From: Caulobacteraceae bacterium
GTDB lineage: Bacteria > Pseudomonadota > Alphaproteobacteria > Caulobacterales > Caulobacteraceae
Direction: 5' to 3'
DNA: 35,708 bases
NCBI GenBank assembly: GCA_027452265.1
Contig: DAIDGR010000008.1
Span: 1 to 35,708 of the forward strand
The position numbers and the translations under genes are program-made. The notes under the pieces were generated by a model. The model worked only from the letters and a program-made list of their open reading frames with translations. It searched no databases and was not told the origin of the DNA. This document shows positions 8,970 to 16,958 of this stretch, piece after piece. Every line of letters begins with the position of its first letter. Within the stretch, counting starts at the first letter, position 1.

Positions 8970-9598
8970 TCCGCGCGACCTTCGTTTGGGCGAGCCTGGC
9001 CGTTCTGGCCGTCAGCGGCCCCGAGGGCCATGCCCAGGCTGTTATTCCGCCCGTTCCAACCATGATGACGCCCGCTGGGTCAGCGCCATCTGGGCCTGCT
9101 CCGGCCCGGCCCGGGACATCCGGGCCAGCGCTACCCGCGACCGCGCCTTCTGCCGCAACCCCTTCCGCGGCCCCCCCGGGAGGATCGCCTGACGTGCCTG
9201 TCGGGGCTTCGGCCGCGTCGCCCCCTTCCGGGCCTGGAGCCGCCTCCGGCTCGCCCCCCGGCAAGATCCCTGATCGACCAGAGCGCAGCCCGATCGCCGT
9301 CATTCGCGTGCTGGACAAAGTGACCGCCGAGACCCTGAGGTTCGCGGCGCCGGTGGGCCGGCCCGTACGCTACAAGGCGTTGGTGTTCCAGGTTAAGGCC
9401 TGTGAGACCTGGGGCGTGGGGACGGCGGATCCGCGTCCCTCGGCCTACCTCCTGGTCACAGCCGATTCACACGGACAGGCGCCACGGGAGGTGTTTCGCG
9501 GCTGGATGTTCGCCAAGGCTCCCGGGGTGCACGCCTTCGTCCACCCGATCTACGACGCCTGGCTCGAGGATTGCATCGCCCAGGCCCCGGGGGTCTGA
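8954..9598 (+). CDS. Secreted DUF2155 domain protein
   Basis: A 214-residue exported protein of unknown function. From GTG 8954 it begins [20 protein letters not shown], a clear signal peptide with likely cleavage after GHAQA (about residue 29). A low-complexity Pro/Ala/Ser/Gly linker (about 30-115) follows. The C-terminal DUF2155 domain (about 118-214) shows the family pattern: [12 protein letters not shown], a Cys in [33 protein letters not shown] near the end. The two Cys could pair in the periplasm. An in-frame ATG at 8888 would place 22 residues before the signal peptide, so I reject it. Its last 49 nt overlap the 3' end of aat on the other strand. Confidence 0.85.
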   Translation: MDRRLIRATFVWASLAVLAVSGPEGHAQAVIPPVPTMMTPAGSAPSGPAPARPGTSGPALPATAPSAATPSAAPPGGSPDVPVGASAASPPSGPGAASGSPPGKIPDRPERSPIAVIRVLDKVTAETLRFAAPVGRPVRYKALVFQVKACETWGVGTADPRPSAYLLVTADSHGQAPREVFRGWMFAKAPGVHAFVHPIYDAWLEDCIAQAPGV

Positions 9599-10209
9599 TC
9601 CGGCGCGCGCCGGAAGTCCGCATCGCAATTCAGAGCCTCGGAGAGCCGCGCGCGATACGCCGCCTGGGAAATCTCGACCGCCCCAAAAGACGCCAGGTGA
9701 TCGGTCATGAACTGCGCGTCGAGAAGGCGGAAGCCGCCGGCCCGCAAACGCGCCGCAAGATGCACCAGGGCGACCTTGCTGGCGTCGCGCTCGCTCGAGA
9801 ACATGCTTTCGCCAAAGAAGGCTCCGCCCAGGGCGATGCCGTATAGCCCGCCTACCAGACGTTCCTCGCGCCATGCCTCGACGCTGTGGGCCAGTCCGCG
9901 GGCGTGCAGCTCGCCGCAGAGACGTTCGATCGTGGTGTTGATCCAGGTTTCCCGACGCCCAGGGGCGGGCGCCGCGCATCGTTGGATGACCTCTGTGAAG
10001 GCCGTGTTGATGCGGATGCTGAAGCGGTCGCTGCGCACCGTACGCGCCAGCCGGCGAGAGATGTGCAGGCTCTCCAGGGGAAGGATGCCGCGCCGCGCCG
10101 GCTCAACCAGGAAGATCCGCGAATCGGCGCGCGAATCGGCCATGGGAAAGACGCCTCGTCGGTACCACGCCACAAGGTCGTCTGCGGTGATGGATCGGTT
10201 TTGCGTCAA
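9550..10209 (-). CDS. aat: Leucyl/phenylalanyl-tRNA-protein transferase
   Basis: Aat transfers Leu or Phe from tRNA to N-terminal Arg or Lys of proteins, creating N-end-rule degradation signals read by ClpS/ClpAP. The 219-residue protein has the expected motifs: ADDLVAWYRRGVFPMADSR (about 9-27), WVEP-like FLVEPARRGILPLE (about 31-44), the acceptor-site segment HSVEAWREERLVGGLYGIALGGAFFGESMFSS near 116-147, and LLDAQFMTDHLASFGA near 170-185. The only start that gives normal length is a TTG at 10209, which overlaps the TGA of a 44-codon upstream ORF (TTGA). The open frame extends to 10617 but is not family-like. The 3' end runs 49 nt into the DUF2155 gene on the opposite strand. Confidence 0.93.
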   Translation of the reverse strand: MTQNRSITADDLVAWYRRGVFPMADSRADSRIFLVEPARRGILPLESLHISRRLARTVRSDRFSIRINTAFTEVIQRCAAPAPGRRETWINTTIERLCGELHARGLAHSVEAWREERLVGGLYGIALGGAFFGESMFSSERDASKVALVHLAARLRAGGFRLLDAQFMTDHLASFGAVEISQAAYRARLSEALNCDADFRRAPDQTPGAWAMQSSSQAS

Positions 10210-10340
10210 CGGACCGGTGTGTGCTTGGGCGGGAAGCCCTTGAAGAAGCCGGTATCGATAAGGACCCGCGCCGCCCTGGCAAGATCGCAAGGCGGACCGA
10301 GAATAGGCGCTGAGGCCTTCTCGTGAGCCATCTGAGACAT
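10206..10340 (-). CDS. Possible small leader ORF coupled to aat (44 aa)
   Basis: A 44-codon ORF that begins MSQMAHEKASAPILGPPCDL and ends FFKGFPPKHTPVR. An in-frame TAA lies 24 nt upstream, so it cannot be longer. Its TGA overlaps the TTG start of aat by 4 nt, the same coupling architecture seen at gatC-gatA and pyrB-pyrX. Third-position G+C is about 70 per cent, intermediate for this genome. The ribosome binding site is weak. I do not recognise the peptide. It could be a real small protein, a coupling leader that makes the rare TTG start work, or chance. Confidence 0.4.
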   Translation of the reverse strand: MSQMAHEKASAPILGPPCDLARAARVLIDTGFFKGFPPKHTPVR

Positions 10341-10550
10341 GAACCCGGTTTTCCGGCTTTACCTGTCGAGGAGCCCGCGGGCAGACAAGGCCCGCACACT
10401 CGCCAGGACCGCTGGCCGTGAAGGGTCCTCTCCATGGCGCAATTCCTTCGAACTCGTCCCTTGGGGCCCAAACGCCCCCGGGCGCGGGCGGATTGCCAAG
10501 CGCCCCGCGACGGTGCTCAAACACCGCGTCATCGGCAGGGAGGGTGCGGT

Positions 10551-12101
10551 ATGACCAGATGGATGTGGACGGTTGGTGCGGCGTGTCTGGGCTTGGCGAC
10601 CACCGCCTTGGCCGCATCCGCGACGCCCGCCCCGGACCGCGCGCGCGGGATCGCTGCCGCCTGGCGACAAACCCACGAGACCCAGATTCTGACAGACTTC
10701 ACCACCTTCCTGGCCATGCCGGACGTGGCGACGACGATTCCAGACGTCGAGGCCAATGCGGCCTATCTTCAGGCTCAGCTCGAGGCGCGAGGTTTCGAGG
10801 TGCGAATTCTGAGGGCCGCGCCCGGAACGCCGCCGTCCGTGTTCGCGCTATTGAAGACGCCCGGCGCCACGCGCACGGTTCTCTATTACGCCCATTATGA
10901 CGGTCAGCCGATCAGTCAGAAGGGATGGGTCTCGCCGCCGTTCACGCCGACCATGCGTTCCGGTCCGCTCTCGGCCAACGCCCCTGTCGTGGACTGGCGC
11001 GCCGCGCCAGCGCCGCGCGACCCGCAGTGGCGAATCTTCGCGCGGGCGGCGGGCGACGACAAGGCCTCGATCCAGGCCCTGTTGAGCGCCTTTGACGCCA
11101 TGAAGGCGGCCGGGGTCGCGCCGTCGGTCAATATCAAGCTGTTCTATGAGGGGGAGGAAGAGCAGGGATCGCCGCACCTGCGCACGATCGTGGAGGCCAA
11201 TCGCGACCTTCTGAAGACCGACCTGATCGTGATGGGCGACGGCCCCATGCACCAGAGCGGCCGGCAGCTGGTCAATTTCGGTTCACGGGGCGTCATGGGC
11301 TTTACGCTCAAGGTCTACGGGCCGCTGAGACCTTTGCATGACGGCCACTATGGCAGTTGGGCGCCCAGTCCGGCGGTGGAGATGGCCTATCTGATCACCA
11401 GCCTTCGGGCTGAGAATGGCGACATCAAGATCCCGCACTTCTATGATGACGTGGTCCCGCCGAGCGCCGCCGATCTGGCCGCGCTCGCGGCGCTGCCGCC
11501 GATTGAGGGGCAACTTGAGCACGATCTCGGCTTCGCCCAGCCGATCACATCCGCGCGCCTCGCCGACAGCTATTTCCGCCCGACCCTGAACGTGCGCGCC
11601 GTGCATGTGGGTGATACCGGCCCCAACGCCGCCAACGCCATCGCCACCTCCGCCGAGGCCTCGTTTGATTTCCGCCTGGCGCCCGGCGAGACCCCCGCCC
11701 GCGTCAAGGTGCTGGTGACGGACGATCTGGCGCGCATGGGCTGGCGGGTGACAAGCGCCCCTCCGACGAGCGAGGAGCGCGCACGCTACGCCAAGATCGT
11801 CGAGTTGCACTGGGACCCCGGAGAGTCCACGGCTGTGCGCACGCCGCTCGACAATCCCGCGGCGCAGGCCGCCGTCCGGGCGATTTCGGCTGAGGAGGGT
11901 GGACCGATCCTGCAGATGCCCATGGTCGGGGCGAGTTCAGGCATGGCCGAGATGGTGGACGTCCTGAAGGTCCCGATGGTCGGCGTCAGCATCGCCAACT
12001 ATGACGACAATCAGCACGCCGAAAATGAGAACCTGAGGCTCAAGAACCTCTGGGACGGCATCGCCGTCTATACGGCCCTGCTCAGCGATTTGAACTGGTA
12101 G
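10551..12101 (+). CDS. Exported M20 family metallopeptidase
   Basis: A 516-residue zinc-dependent peptidase of the M20/M28 clan (dipeptidase or carboxypeptidase type), start ATG 10551 preceded by AGGGAGG. Residues 1-22 are a signal peptide (MTRWMWTVGAACLGLATTAL then AAS), so it should act in the periplasm. Metal and catalytic motifs are clear: YYAHYDGQP (H115, D117), ARAAGDDKAS (bridging D169 or D170) and FYEGEEEQGSP (E202-E204). The dimerisation domain follows (about 240-390) and a final metal-binding His should be in the NYDDNQHAENENLRL segment near the C-terminus. The substrate is not identifiable from sequence. It lies between aat and accC, which it faces tail to tail. Transcription is divergent from aat. 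Confidence 0.88.
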   Translation: MTRWMWTVGAACLGLATTALAASATPAPDRARGIAAAWRQTHETQILTDFTTFLAMPDVATTIPDVEANAAYLQAQLEARGFEVRILRAAPGTPPSVFALLKTPGATRTVLYYAHYDGQPISQKGWVSPPFTPTMRSGPLSANAPVVDWRAAPAPRDPQWRIFARAAGDDKASIQALLSAFDAMKAAGVAPSVNIKLFYEGEEEQGSPHLRTIVEANRDLLKTDLIVMGDGPMHQSGRQLVNFGSRGVMGFTLKVYGPLRPLHDGHYGSWAPSPAVEMAYLITSLRAENGDIKIPHFYDDVVPPSAADLAALAALPPIEGQLEHDLGFAQPITSARLADSYFRPTLNVRAVHVGDTGPNAANAIATSAEASFDFRLAPGETPARVKVLVTDDLARMGWRVTSAPPTSEERARYAKIVELHWDPGESTAVRTPLDNPAAQAAVRAISAEEGGPILQMPMVGASSGMAEMVDVLKVPMVGVSIANYDDNQHAENENLRLKNLWDGIAVYTALLSDLNW

Positions 12102-12157
12102 GCGCGTAAGCGGCTGACGCCGGGGCGACCGGTCCCCATCTGGGCGCTCAGTCTGGA

Positions 12158-12176
12158 CGAGCTCCGTGCGAGCTCG
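12158..12176. terminator. Hairpin between convergent M20 peptidase and accC genes
   Basis: A perfect 7-bp stem CGAGCTC / GAGCTCG with the loop CGTGC lies in the 99-bp convergent gap. There is no T-tract on either side, so classic intrinsic termination is uncertain. It may act as a bidirectional mRNA 3'-end structure. Confidence 0.35.
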
Positions 12177-12200
12177 GTGTTCGGGTATGGGCGCCTGGGC

Positions 12201-13544
12201 TCAGCCCTGGGCGGCGATCCACTTCTCAAGCCAATGAATGTTGTAGGCGCCAGCCTGGAAATCTGGCGCGTTCAGCAGGTCCTGAAAGAGAGGAATGGTG
12301 GTCTCGACCCCTCCGACGACCATTTCGGCCAGGGAGCGGCGCAGCCGGGCCAGGGCTTCATTGCGATCGCGCGCATGAACGATCAGCTTTCCCGCCAGAC
12401 TGTCATAGTAGGGCGGGATGGCGTAGCCGGCATAGAGCGCGGAATCGAGCCTTACACCCAGCCCCCCGGGCGCATGGAAGTCGGTCACCACGCCGGGCGA
12501 AGGCGTGAAGCTGCGGGGATTTTCAGCATTGATCCGGCACTCGATGGCGTGCCCCTCAAAGATCACCTGGTCCTGGGTGAAGGAGAGCGGCAGGCCGGCG
12601 GCGATACGGATCTGTTCGCGCACCAGATCGATTCCCGTGATGGCTTCTGTCACCGGGTGCTCGACCTGAAGGCGCGTGTTCATCTCGATGAAGAAGAACT
12701 CGCCGTTCTCATACAGGAACTCGATCGTTCCGACGCCCAGATAGCCGATGGCGCGCACCGCATCGACCACGACCTTGCCGATCTTGGCCCGGGCCTCGGC
12801 GTCGATCACCGGCGAGGGCGCCTCTTCGAGCATCTTCTGGTGGCGACGCTGCAGCGAGCAGTCGCGTTCGCCCAGATGGCACACGGCGCCAAACGAGTCG
12901 GCCACCACCTGCAACTCGATATGGCGCGGCGTCGACAGATAGCGCTCCATATAGACCGCATCGTCGCCGAACGAGGCCTTGGCTTCGGCTCGGGCGGTCG
13001 CGAAGGCTTCGCCTACCTCCTCACGTGTCTTGGCGACCTTCATGCCGCGCCCGCCGCCCCCGGCCGCGGCCTTGATCAGCACAGGATAGCCGATGGCGTC
13101 CGCCGCCCTGAGGGCGTCGGCCTCGGTCTCAAGCCCACCGTCGGAGCCCGGCACCACCGGAATTCCAGCGGCCTTGACTGCCTGCTTGGCCGCGATCTTG
13201 TCGCCCATGACGCGGATGTGTTCGGCCTTTGGGCCGATGAAGACGAAGCCATGGGCTTCGAGGATCTCAGCGAAGCGGGCATTCTCGGACAGAAATCCGT
13301 AGCCAGGGTGCACCGCCTGGGCGCCGGTGATTTCACAGGCGGCGATCAGGGCCGGGATGTTGAGATAACTTTTGGACGCCTGGGCGGGGCCGATACAGAC
13401 ACTCTCATCGGCCAGGCGAACATGCATGGCGTCCTTGTCCGCCTCCGAGTGCACGGCCACGGTGTGGATGCCCATTTCCTGGCAGGCGCGGTGCACCCGC
13501 AGGGCGATCTCGCCGCGATTGGCGATGAGGATCTTCTCGAACAT
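12201..13544 (-). CDS. accC: Acetyl-CoA carboxylase, biotin carboxylase subunit
   Basis: AccC carboxylates the biotin on AccB using ATP and bicarbonate, the first half-reaction of malonyl-CoA synthesis. The 447-residue protein begins [20 protein letters not shown], diagnostic of the family. It has the ATP-grasp glycine loop [13 protein letters not shown] (near 158-170), the [16 protein letters not shown] segment (near 225-240) and [14 protein letters not shown] (near 286-299) with the catalytic Glu and Arg. Length is normal. It sits 19 bp behind accB and forms an aroQ-accB-accC operon on the minus strand. A long open frame on the other strand (12177-13577) is only its antisense shadow. Confidence 0.98.
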   Translation of the reverse strand: MFEKILIANRGEIALRVHRACQEMGIHTVAVHSEADKDAMHVRLADESVCIGPAQASKSYLNIPALIAACEITGAQAVHPGYGFLSENARFAEILEAHGFVFIGPKAEHIRVMGDKIAAKQAVKAAGIPVVPGSDGGLETEADALRAADAIGYPVLIKAAAGGGGRGMKVAKTREEVGEAFATARAEAKASFGDDAVYMERYLSTPRHIELQVVADSFGAVCHLGERDCSLQRRHQKMLEEAPSPVIDAEARAKIGKVVVDAVRAIGYLGVGTIEFLYENGEFFFIEMNTRLQVEHPVTEAITGIDLVREQIRIAAGLPLSFTQDQVIFEGHAIECRINAENPRSFTPSPGVVTDFHAPGGLGVRLDSALYAGYAIPPYYDSLAGKLIVHARDRNEALARLRRSLAEMVVGGVETTIPLFQDLLNAPDFQAGAYNIHWLEKWIAAQG

Positions 13545-13563
13545 CGGGGATTCGTGCTCCGCC

Positions 13564-14052
13564 TCAGGCGAGAATGACGAGAGCTTCGCCGTACTCGACT
13601 GGCTGACCGTCGATCACCAGGAACTCGGCGACGGAGCCGGCGCGTGGCGCAACGATCGGGTTCATCGTCTTCATCGCCTCGACCAGGAGCAGGGTCTGGC
13701 CCTCGGTGACCTTGTCGCCCACCTTGACGAAGGGCGGGGCGCCTGGCTGCGGCTGCAGATAGGCGGTGCCGACCATCGGCGATTTGACGAGATCCCCAGC
13801 GGCCCGAGCGGGGGCGGTGGGGGCTGCGACCGAAGGGGCGGCCGACGGCGCGGGACCGGCCGGCGTCACCGGCGCGGGTGCGGCGGCGATGAGGGCGGGC
13901 GGAGACGATTTGGAGACGCGCACGCGCACATCGCCATTCTCCATCTCGATCTCGGTCAGGCCGGTCTCGTTCAAGACTCCGGCCAGGTCCCGCACCAGCT
14001 TGATGTGGGCGGCGCGGTTGGCCTTGGACTGCTTATCCTCGACGTCAGGCAT
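13564..14052 (-). CDS. accB: Acetyl-CoA carboxylase biotin carboxyl carrier protein
   Basis: A 162-residue BCCP. The N-terminal AccC-docking segment ([21 protein letters not shown], about 16-36) is followed by a mobile Ala/Pro linker (about 51-85) and a C-terminal biotinyl domain (about 86-162). The biotin-accepting lysine is K128 in [10 protein letters not shown]. The motif reads AMKT rather than AMKM, which is common in alphaproteobacteria. It lies between aroQ (46 bp upstream) and accC (19 bp downstream) on the minus strand, so the three are very probably one transcript. Confidence 0.97.
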   Translation of the reverse strand: MPDVEDKQSKANRAAHIKLVRDLAGVLNETGLTEIEMENGDVRVRVSKSSPPALIAAAPAPVTPAGPAPSAAPSVAAPTAPARAAGDLVKSPMVGTAYLQPQPGAPPFVKVGDKVTEGQTLLLVEAMKTMNPIVAPRAGSVAEFLVIDGQPVEYGEALVILA

Positions 14053-14098
14053 GCTCTCGATTTTCGGGGGCTGTTTCGGGGAAGGGCGGGAGTGACTT

Positions 14099-14542
14099 TC
14101 AGGCCGCCGAGATCAGACGGGCCAACGCATCCACGGCCAGTTCATAGCCGCTTGCGCCAAAGCCGCAAATGGTCCCGGTGGCGGCGAGGGACACGTAGCT
14201 GTGATGGCGGAAGGTTTCGCGGGCGGCGGGGTTGGAGAGGTGGCACTCGACGATCGGGATGGTCAGCGCCTTCAAAGCATCATGCAGGGCCACCGATGTG
14301 TGGCTATAGCCGCCGGGGTTGATGAGAAGGCCGCTCGCTCCGCGCCGCGCCTCCTGCACCCAGTCGATCAGCACGCCCTCGTGATTGCTTTGGCGGAAGT
14401 CCACGACAAGTCCGTGGGCGGCGGCCCGGCTGACACATAGCGCCCGCACATCGTCCAGGGTCTGCGTCCCATAGATGTGGGGTTCTCGCTCGCCCAACAG
14501 ATTGAGGTTGGGCCCATTCAACACGAAAATCGGTTTGGCCAT
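14099..14542 (-). CDS. aroQ: Type II 3-dehydroquinate dehydratase
   Basis: Converts 3-dehydroquinate to 3-dehydroshikimate in the shikimate pathway. The 147-residue protein begins [20 protein letters not shown], with the flexible catalytic Arg loop and the active-site Tyr in HIYG (near residue 27). Other family motifs are [12 protein letters not shown] (near 50-61), [16 protein letters not shown] (near 74-89) and the VECHLSNP substrate loop (near 97-104). The frame extends to 14617 but the extra residues are not family-like. It heads the accB-accC operon, an arrangement common in alphaproteobacteria. Confidence 0.96.
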   Translation of the reverse strand: MAKPIFVLNGPNLNLLGEREPHIYGTQTLDDVRALCVSRAAAHGLVVDFRQSNHEGVLIDWVQEARRGASGLLINPGGYSHTSVALHDALKALTIPIVECHLSNPAARETFRHHSYVSLAATGTICGFGASGYELAVDALARLISAA

Positions 14543-14638
14543 GCGCCCCCGCCTCGGCAAGGCGCGCCTTTTATCGTTGTCGATCAACCGGAACAAGTGC
14601 GGCGCGGCGGAGATCACCGCGCCGGCTGAGGGGGAGGC

Positions 14639-14977
14639 CTACTTCTTGGCGGCGGCGTCCAGGTCAGCCTGAATCGCCTTGAGCTTGGTCTCGTCGAGGT
14701 CCGCCTCCGGGAAGGCGGAGATCGCGCGCAGTGTCATTCCCTTGATGTCATCCAGGCCGGGATAGGCCAGGAGCTTGGGGAAGTCCTTCTCGAGGACCGC
14801 GTGGGCGGCTGGGTCGGCCACAAGGTCGGAGATGGGGGTGGATTCCACCGACGGCGCGCCGGCCGCGGACGGAATCGGCGCCGCGGAGGCATCCGGGGTG
14901 GCCTGGGCATGGCTCACCGAGGCGAGGGCCAGTGCGGCCGCGCCGGCAGCGAGACTTGTCAGCAAGGTCTTGGTCAT
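14639..14977 (-). CDS. Small secreted alpha-helical protein, function unknown
   Basis: A 112-residue protein with a clear signal peptide (MTKTLLTSLAAGAAALALAS, cleavage probably after SHAQA, residue 25). After an Ala/Pro/Ser spacer there is a compact helical domain of about 60 residues (LVADPAAHAVLEKDFPKLL, then YPGLDDIKGMTLRAIS, ending DAAAKK). I recall this type of module (xDPxAxxVLxKxxPxLL...IKGMTLR) appended to secreted or lipoprotein proteins of Caulobacterales and Sphingomonadales, but I cannot name a function. It is 96 bp upstream of aroQ on the same strand and divergent from gatB across 125 bp. Confidence 0.8.
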   Translation of the reverse strand: MTKTLLTSLAAGAAALALASVSHAQATPDASAAPIPSAAGAPSVESTPISDLVADPAAHAVLEKDFPKLLAYPGLDDIKGMTLRAISAFPEADLDETKLKAIQADLDAAAKK

Positions 14978-15102
14978 GGGGCTCGCGCTCTTTGCAAAAG
15001 GGGGTTCACCGCCGTCGAGCCAAGGGCTTTGACGACCCGCTCAGCCTGACGGGCAAACAGCCCATTTGTCCAGGGGGCGGAGGGCGGTGTAACTAGCCGC
15101 CC

Positions 15103-16581
15103 ATGAGTGACATGACCCCGCCCACCATCGAAGGCGCGACCGGACCCTGGGAGGTCGTGCTCGGCCTCGAAGTGCATGCCCAGGTGGCGTCCAGAGCGAA
15201 ACTTTTCTCGGGAGCCGCCGTGGGATTCGGCGGCGCGCCCAATAGCCAGGTCAGCCTCGTCGACGCGGCGATGCCGGGTATGCTGCCGGTGATCAATCGG
15301 CGCTGCGTGGAGCAGGCGGTGATCACGGGATTGGGCCTCAACGCCAAGATCAATCTGTGGTCCCGTTTCGACCGAAAGAACTATTTCTATCCAGACCTGC
15401 CCCAGGGCTATCAGATCAGCCAGTACAAGGATCCGATCGTCGGGGAGGGGGTGCTCGAGGTCGAGCGCGATGACGGCTCGCTCTTCAGCGTCCGGATCGA
15501 GCGGTTGCACCTCGAGCAGGACGCGGGCAAGTCGATCCACGATATCGATCCCGACCACACGCTCGTCGACCTGAACCGGGCCGGTACGGCGCTGATGGAG
15601 ATCGTCTCCTATCCGGACATGCGGTCTTCAGAAGAAGCGGCGGCCTATGTGCGCAAGCTGCGGTCGATCCTGCGCTATCTGGGGACCTGTGACGGCGACC
15701 TGGAGAAGGGCAATCTTCGGGCCGATGTGAACGTCTCGGTCCGGCGCCCAGGCGAGCCCTATGGCACGCGTTGCGAGATCAAGAACGTCAACTCCTACCG
15801 CTACATCCAGCAGGCGATTGAGTTCGAGGCGCGGCGCCAGATCGCCATCCTGGAGGACGGCGGGACGATCGACCAGGAGACGCGCCTGTTCGACCCGTCC
15901 AAGGGCGAGACGCGGTCCATGCGCTCCAAGGAAGAGGCGCAGGATTATCGCTACTTCCCAGATCCCGATCTCTTGCCCCTGGAGCTTGATCCCGACTGGG
16001 TTGAGGCGATCCGCGCCGCTCTTCCCGAACTGCCCGACGCGAAGCGTGCGCGCTTTGTCTCGCAATACGGCCTGACGGCCTATGATGCGGGGGTCCTGGC
16101 CGCGGACCGGGCGCGGGCGGACTTCTTCGAGACGGCCGCCGCTGGGCGTGACGCGAAACTGGTGGCCAACTGGGTCACCAACGAGCTGGCCGCGGGTCTG
16201 ACGCGCGATGGCCTGGAGATCGAGGCGAGCCCGGTCAGCGCGGTCGATATCGCTGATCTCGTGCGGCTCATCGAAGAGGGCGTGATCTCCAGCAAGATCG
16301 CCCGCGAGGTGTTCGAGCACATGTGGGCGGGAGAGGGCGCCCCCAGCGCCATCGTCGAGGCCCGGGGATTGCGTCAGGTCAGCGACGTGGGCGCCTTGGA
16401 GGCCCTGATCGAGGCCCTGATCGCCGCCAATCCAGGCCAGGCGGCGGCGGTGCGCGCCAAGCCTCAGGCGGTGGGTTGGTTCGTCGGTCAGGTGATGCGC
16501 GAAACCGGAGGCAAGGCCAATCCCGGGGCCGTCAATCAGATCCTGAGAGCCAAGCTTGGGGTCGAGGACCCGGCCGGATGA
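15103..16581 (+). CDS. gatB: Asp-tRNA(Asn)/Glu-tRNA(Gln) amidotransferase subunit B
   Basis: The 492-residue kinase/amidase subunit of GatCAB. It phosphorylates the side-chain carboxylate of the mischarged Glu or Asp and accepts ammonia from GatA. Family motifs: [20 protein letters not shown] (about 18-37), the [14 protein letters not shown] segment (about 64-77), [20 protein letters not shown] (about 89-108), [10 protein letters not shown] (near 136-145) and [15 protein letters not shown] (near 166-180). The C-terminal third is the helical YqeY-like tRNA-binding tail, ending [14 protein letters not shown]. Length is normal. The partner genes gatC and gatA lie about 10 kb upstream, separated by unrelated operons. 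Confidence 0.97.
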   Translation: MSDMTPPTIEGATGPWEVVLGLEVHAQVASRAKLFSGAAVGFGGAPNSQVSLVDAAMPGMLPVINRRCVEQAVITGLGLNAKINLWSRFDRKNYFYPDLPQGYQISQYKDPIVGEGVLEVERDDGSLFSVRIERLHLEQDAGKSIHDIDPDHTLVDLNRAGTALMEIVSYPDMRSSEEAAAYVRKLRSILRYLGTCDGDLEKGNLRADVNVSVRRPGEPYGTRCEIKNVNSYRYIQQAIEFEARRQIAILEDGGTIDQETRLFDPSKGETRSMRSKEEAQDYRYFPDPDLLPLELDPDWVEAIRAALPELPDAKRARFVSQYGLTAYDAGVLAADRARADFFETAAAGRDAKLVANWVTNELAAGLTRDGLEIEASPVSAVDIADLVRLIEEGVISSKIAREVFEHMWAGEGAPSAIVEARGLRQVSDVGALEALIEALIAANPGQAAAVRAKPQAVGWFVGQVMRETGGKANPGAVNQILRAKLGVEDPAG

Positions 16582-16594
16582 CCCGGAAGGCTGT

Positions 16595-16609
16595 TTAACC
16601 TTCCCTTAG
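16595..16609 (+). promoter_or_regulatory. Candidate CtrA-binding site
   Basis: TTAA-N7-TTAG, one mismatch from the full CtrA site TTAA-N7-TTAA that controls cell-cycle genes in Caulobacterales. It lies 47 bp upstream of the Sel1-like gene start at 16656, a plausible promoter position. T-rich sites are rare in this GC-rich genome, but a single site can occur by chance. Confidence 0.35.
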
Positions 16610-16655
16610 GCATGAATGGTCAAGCTCTACGGGCCCCATACCGAGGGAGCCGCGT

Positions 16656-16922
16656 ATGTCCTGCCCGTACGACCCCCCAGGTTCCGCCCCAAGTCCCCCA
16701 AATGCGGCGAGCGGCTCAGAATTGTTCCGCCTTGGGCTTTCCTGTGTTTCGGCTCACGCGGGTCCCGCGGACTTGATTTCCGCCCATGCCCTGTTCGCTT
16801 TGGCCGCCCGCCGGGGATCGGTGGAGGCGCGGCTTTACCGGCGAGGGCTGGATCATGAGATGCCCTTGGTCGACCGGCTTCAGGCCGAGGACCTCGCCAA
16901 GGCCTGGTCGCGTCGCGGCTGA
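16656..16922 (+). CDS. Small Sel1-repeat-like protein
   Basis: An 88-residue cytoplasmic protein without signal peptide. The start at ATG 16656 has GAGGGAG 8 nt upstream. From residue 24 it reads like a single Sel1/TPR-type repeat: LFRLGLSCVSAHAGPADLIS, then AHALFALAARRGSVEARLYR, then an amphipathic capping helix (LVDRLQAEDLAKAWSRRG). This is the AHxWFxLAAxxGxxEA pattern of short Sel1 proteins of Caulobacterales, which usually mediate protein contacts. The overlapping frame at 16616-16858 lacks any such pattern. It follows gatB by 74 bp and meets the RND pump gene tail to tail. Confidence 0.7.
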   Translation: MSCPYDPPGSAPSPPNAASGSELFRLGLSCVSAHAGPADLISAHALFALAARRGSVEARLYRRGLDHEMPLVDRLQAEDLAKAWSRRG

Positions 16923-16923
16923 T

Positions 16924-16941
16924 TGGCGTGGCCTGACGCCA
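16924..16941. terminator. Short hairpin between convergent genes
   Basis: A 6-bp stem TGGCGT / ACGCCA with the loop GGCCTG lies in the 36-bp gap between the Sel1-like gene and the 3' end of the RND pump operon. There is no T-tract, so this is weak evidence for a terminator. Confidence 0.25.
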
Positions 16942-16958
16942 GCAAAGTGGTGAGGGGG

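Noticed and set aside
12177-13577. 466-codon open frame on the plus strand
   Set aside because: It lies wholly opposite accC, whose codons explain it. High-GC antisense frames of this length are normal and it matches no family.
13660-13690. AccB lacking its biotinylation motif
   Set aside because: AMKT instead of AMKM is common in alphaproteobacterial AccB and retains the acceptor lysine (K128), so it is not a defect.
16616-16858. 80-codon ORF upstream of and overlapping the Sel1-like gene
   Set aside because: Another frame of the same DNA; it has no ribosome site and no family-like pattern, whereas the overlapping 16656 frame has both.
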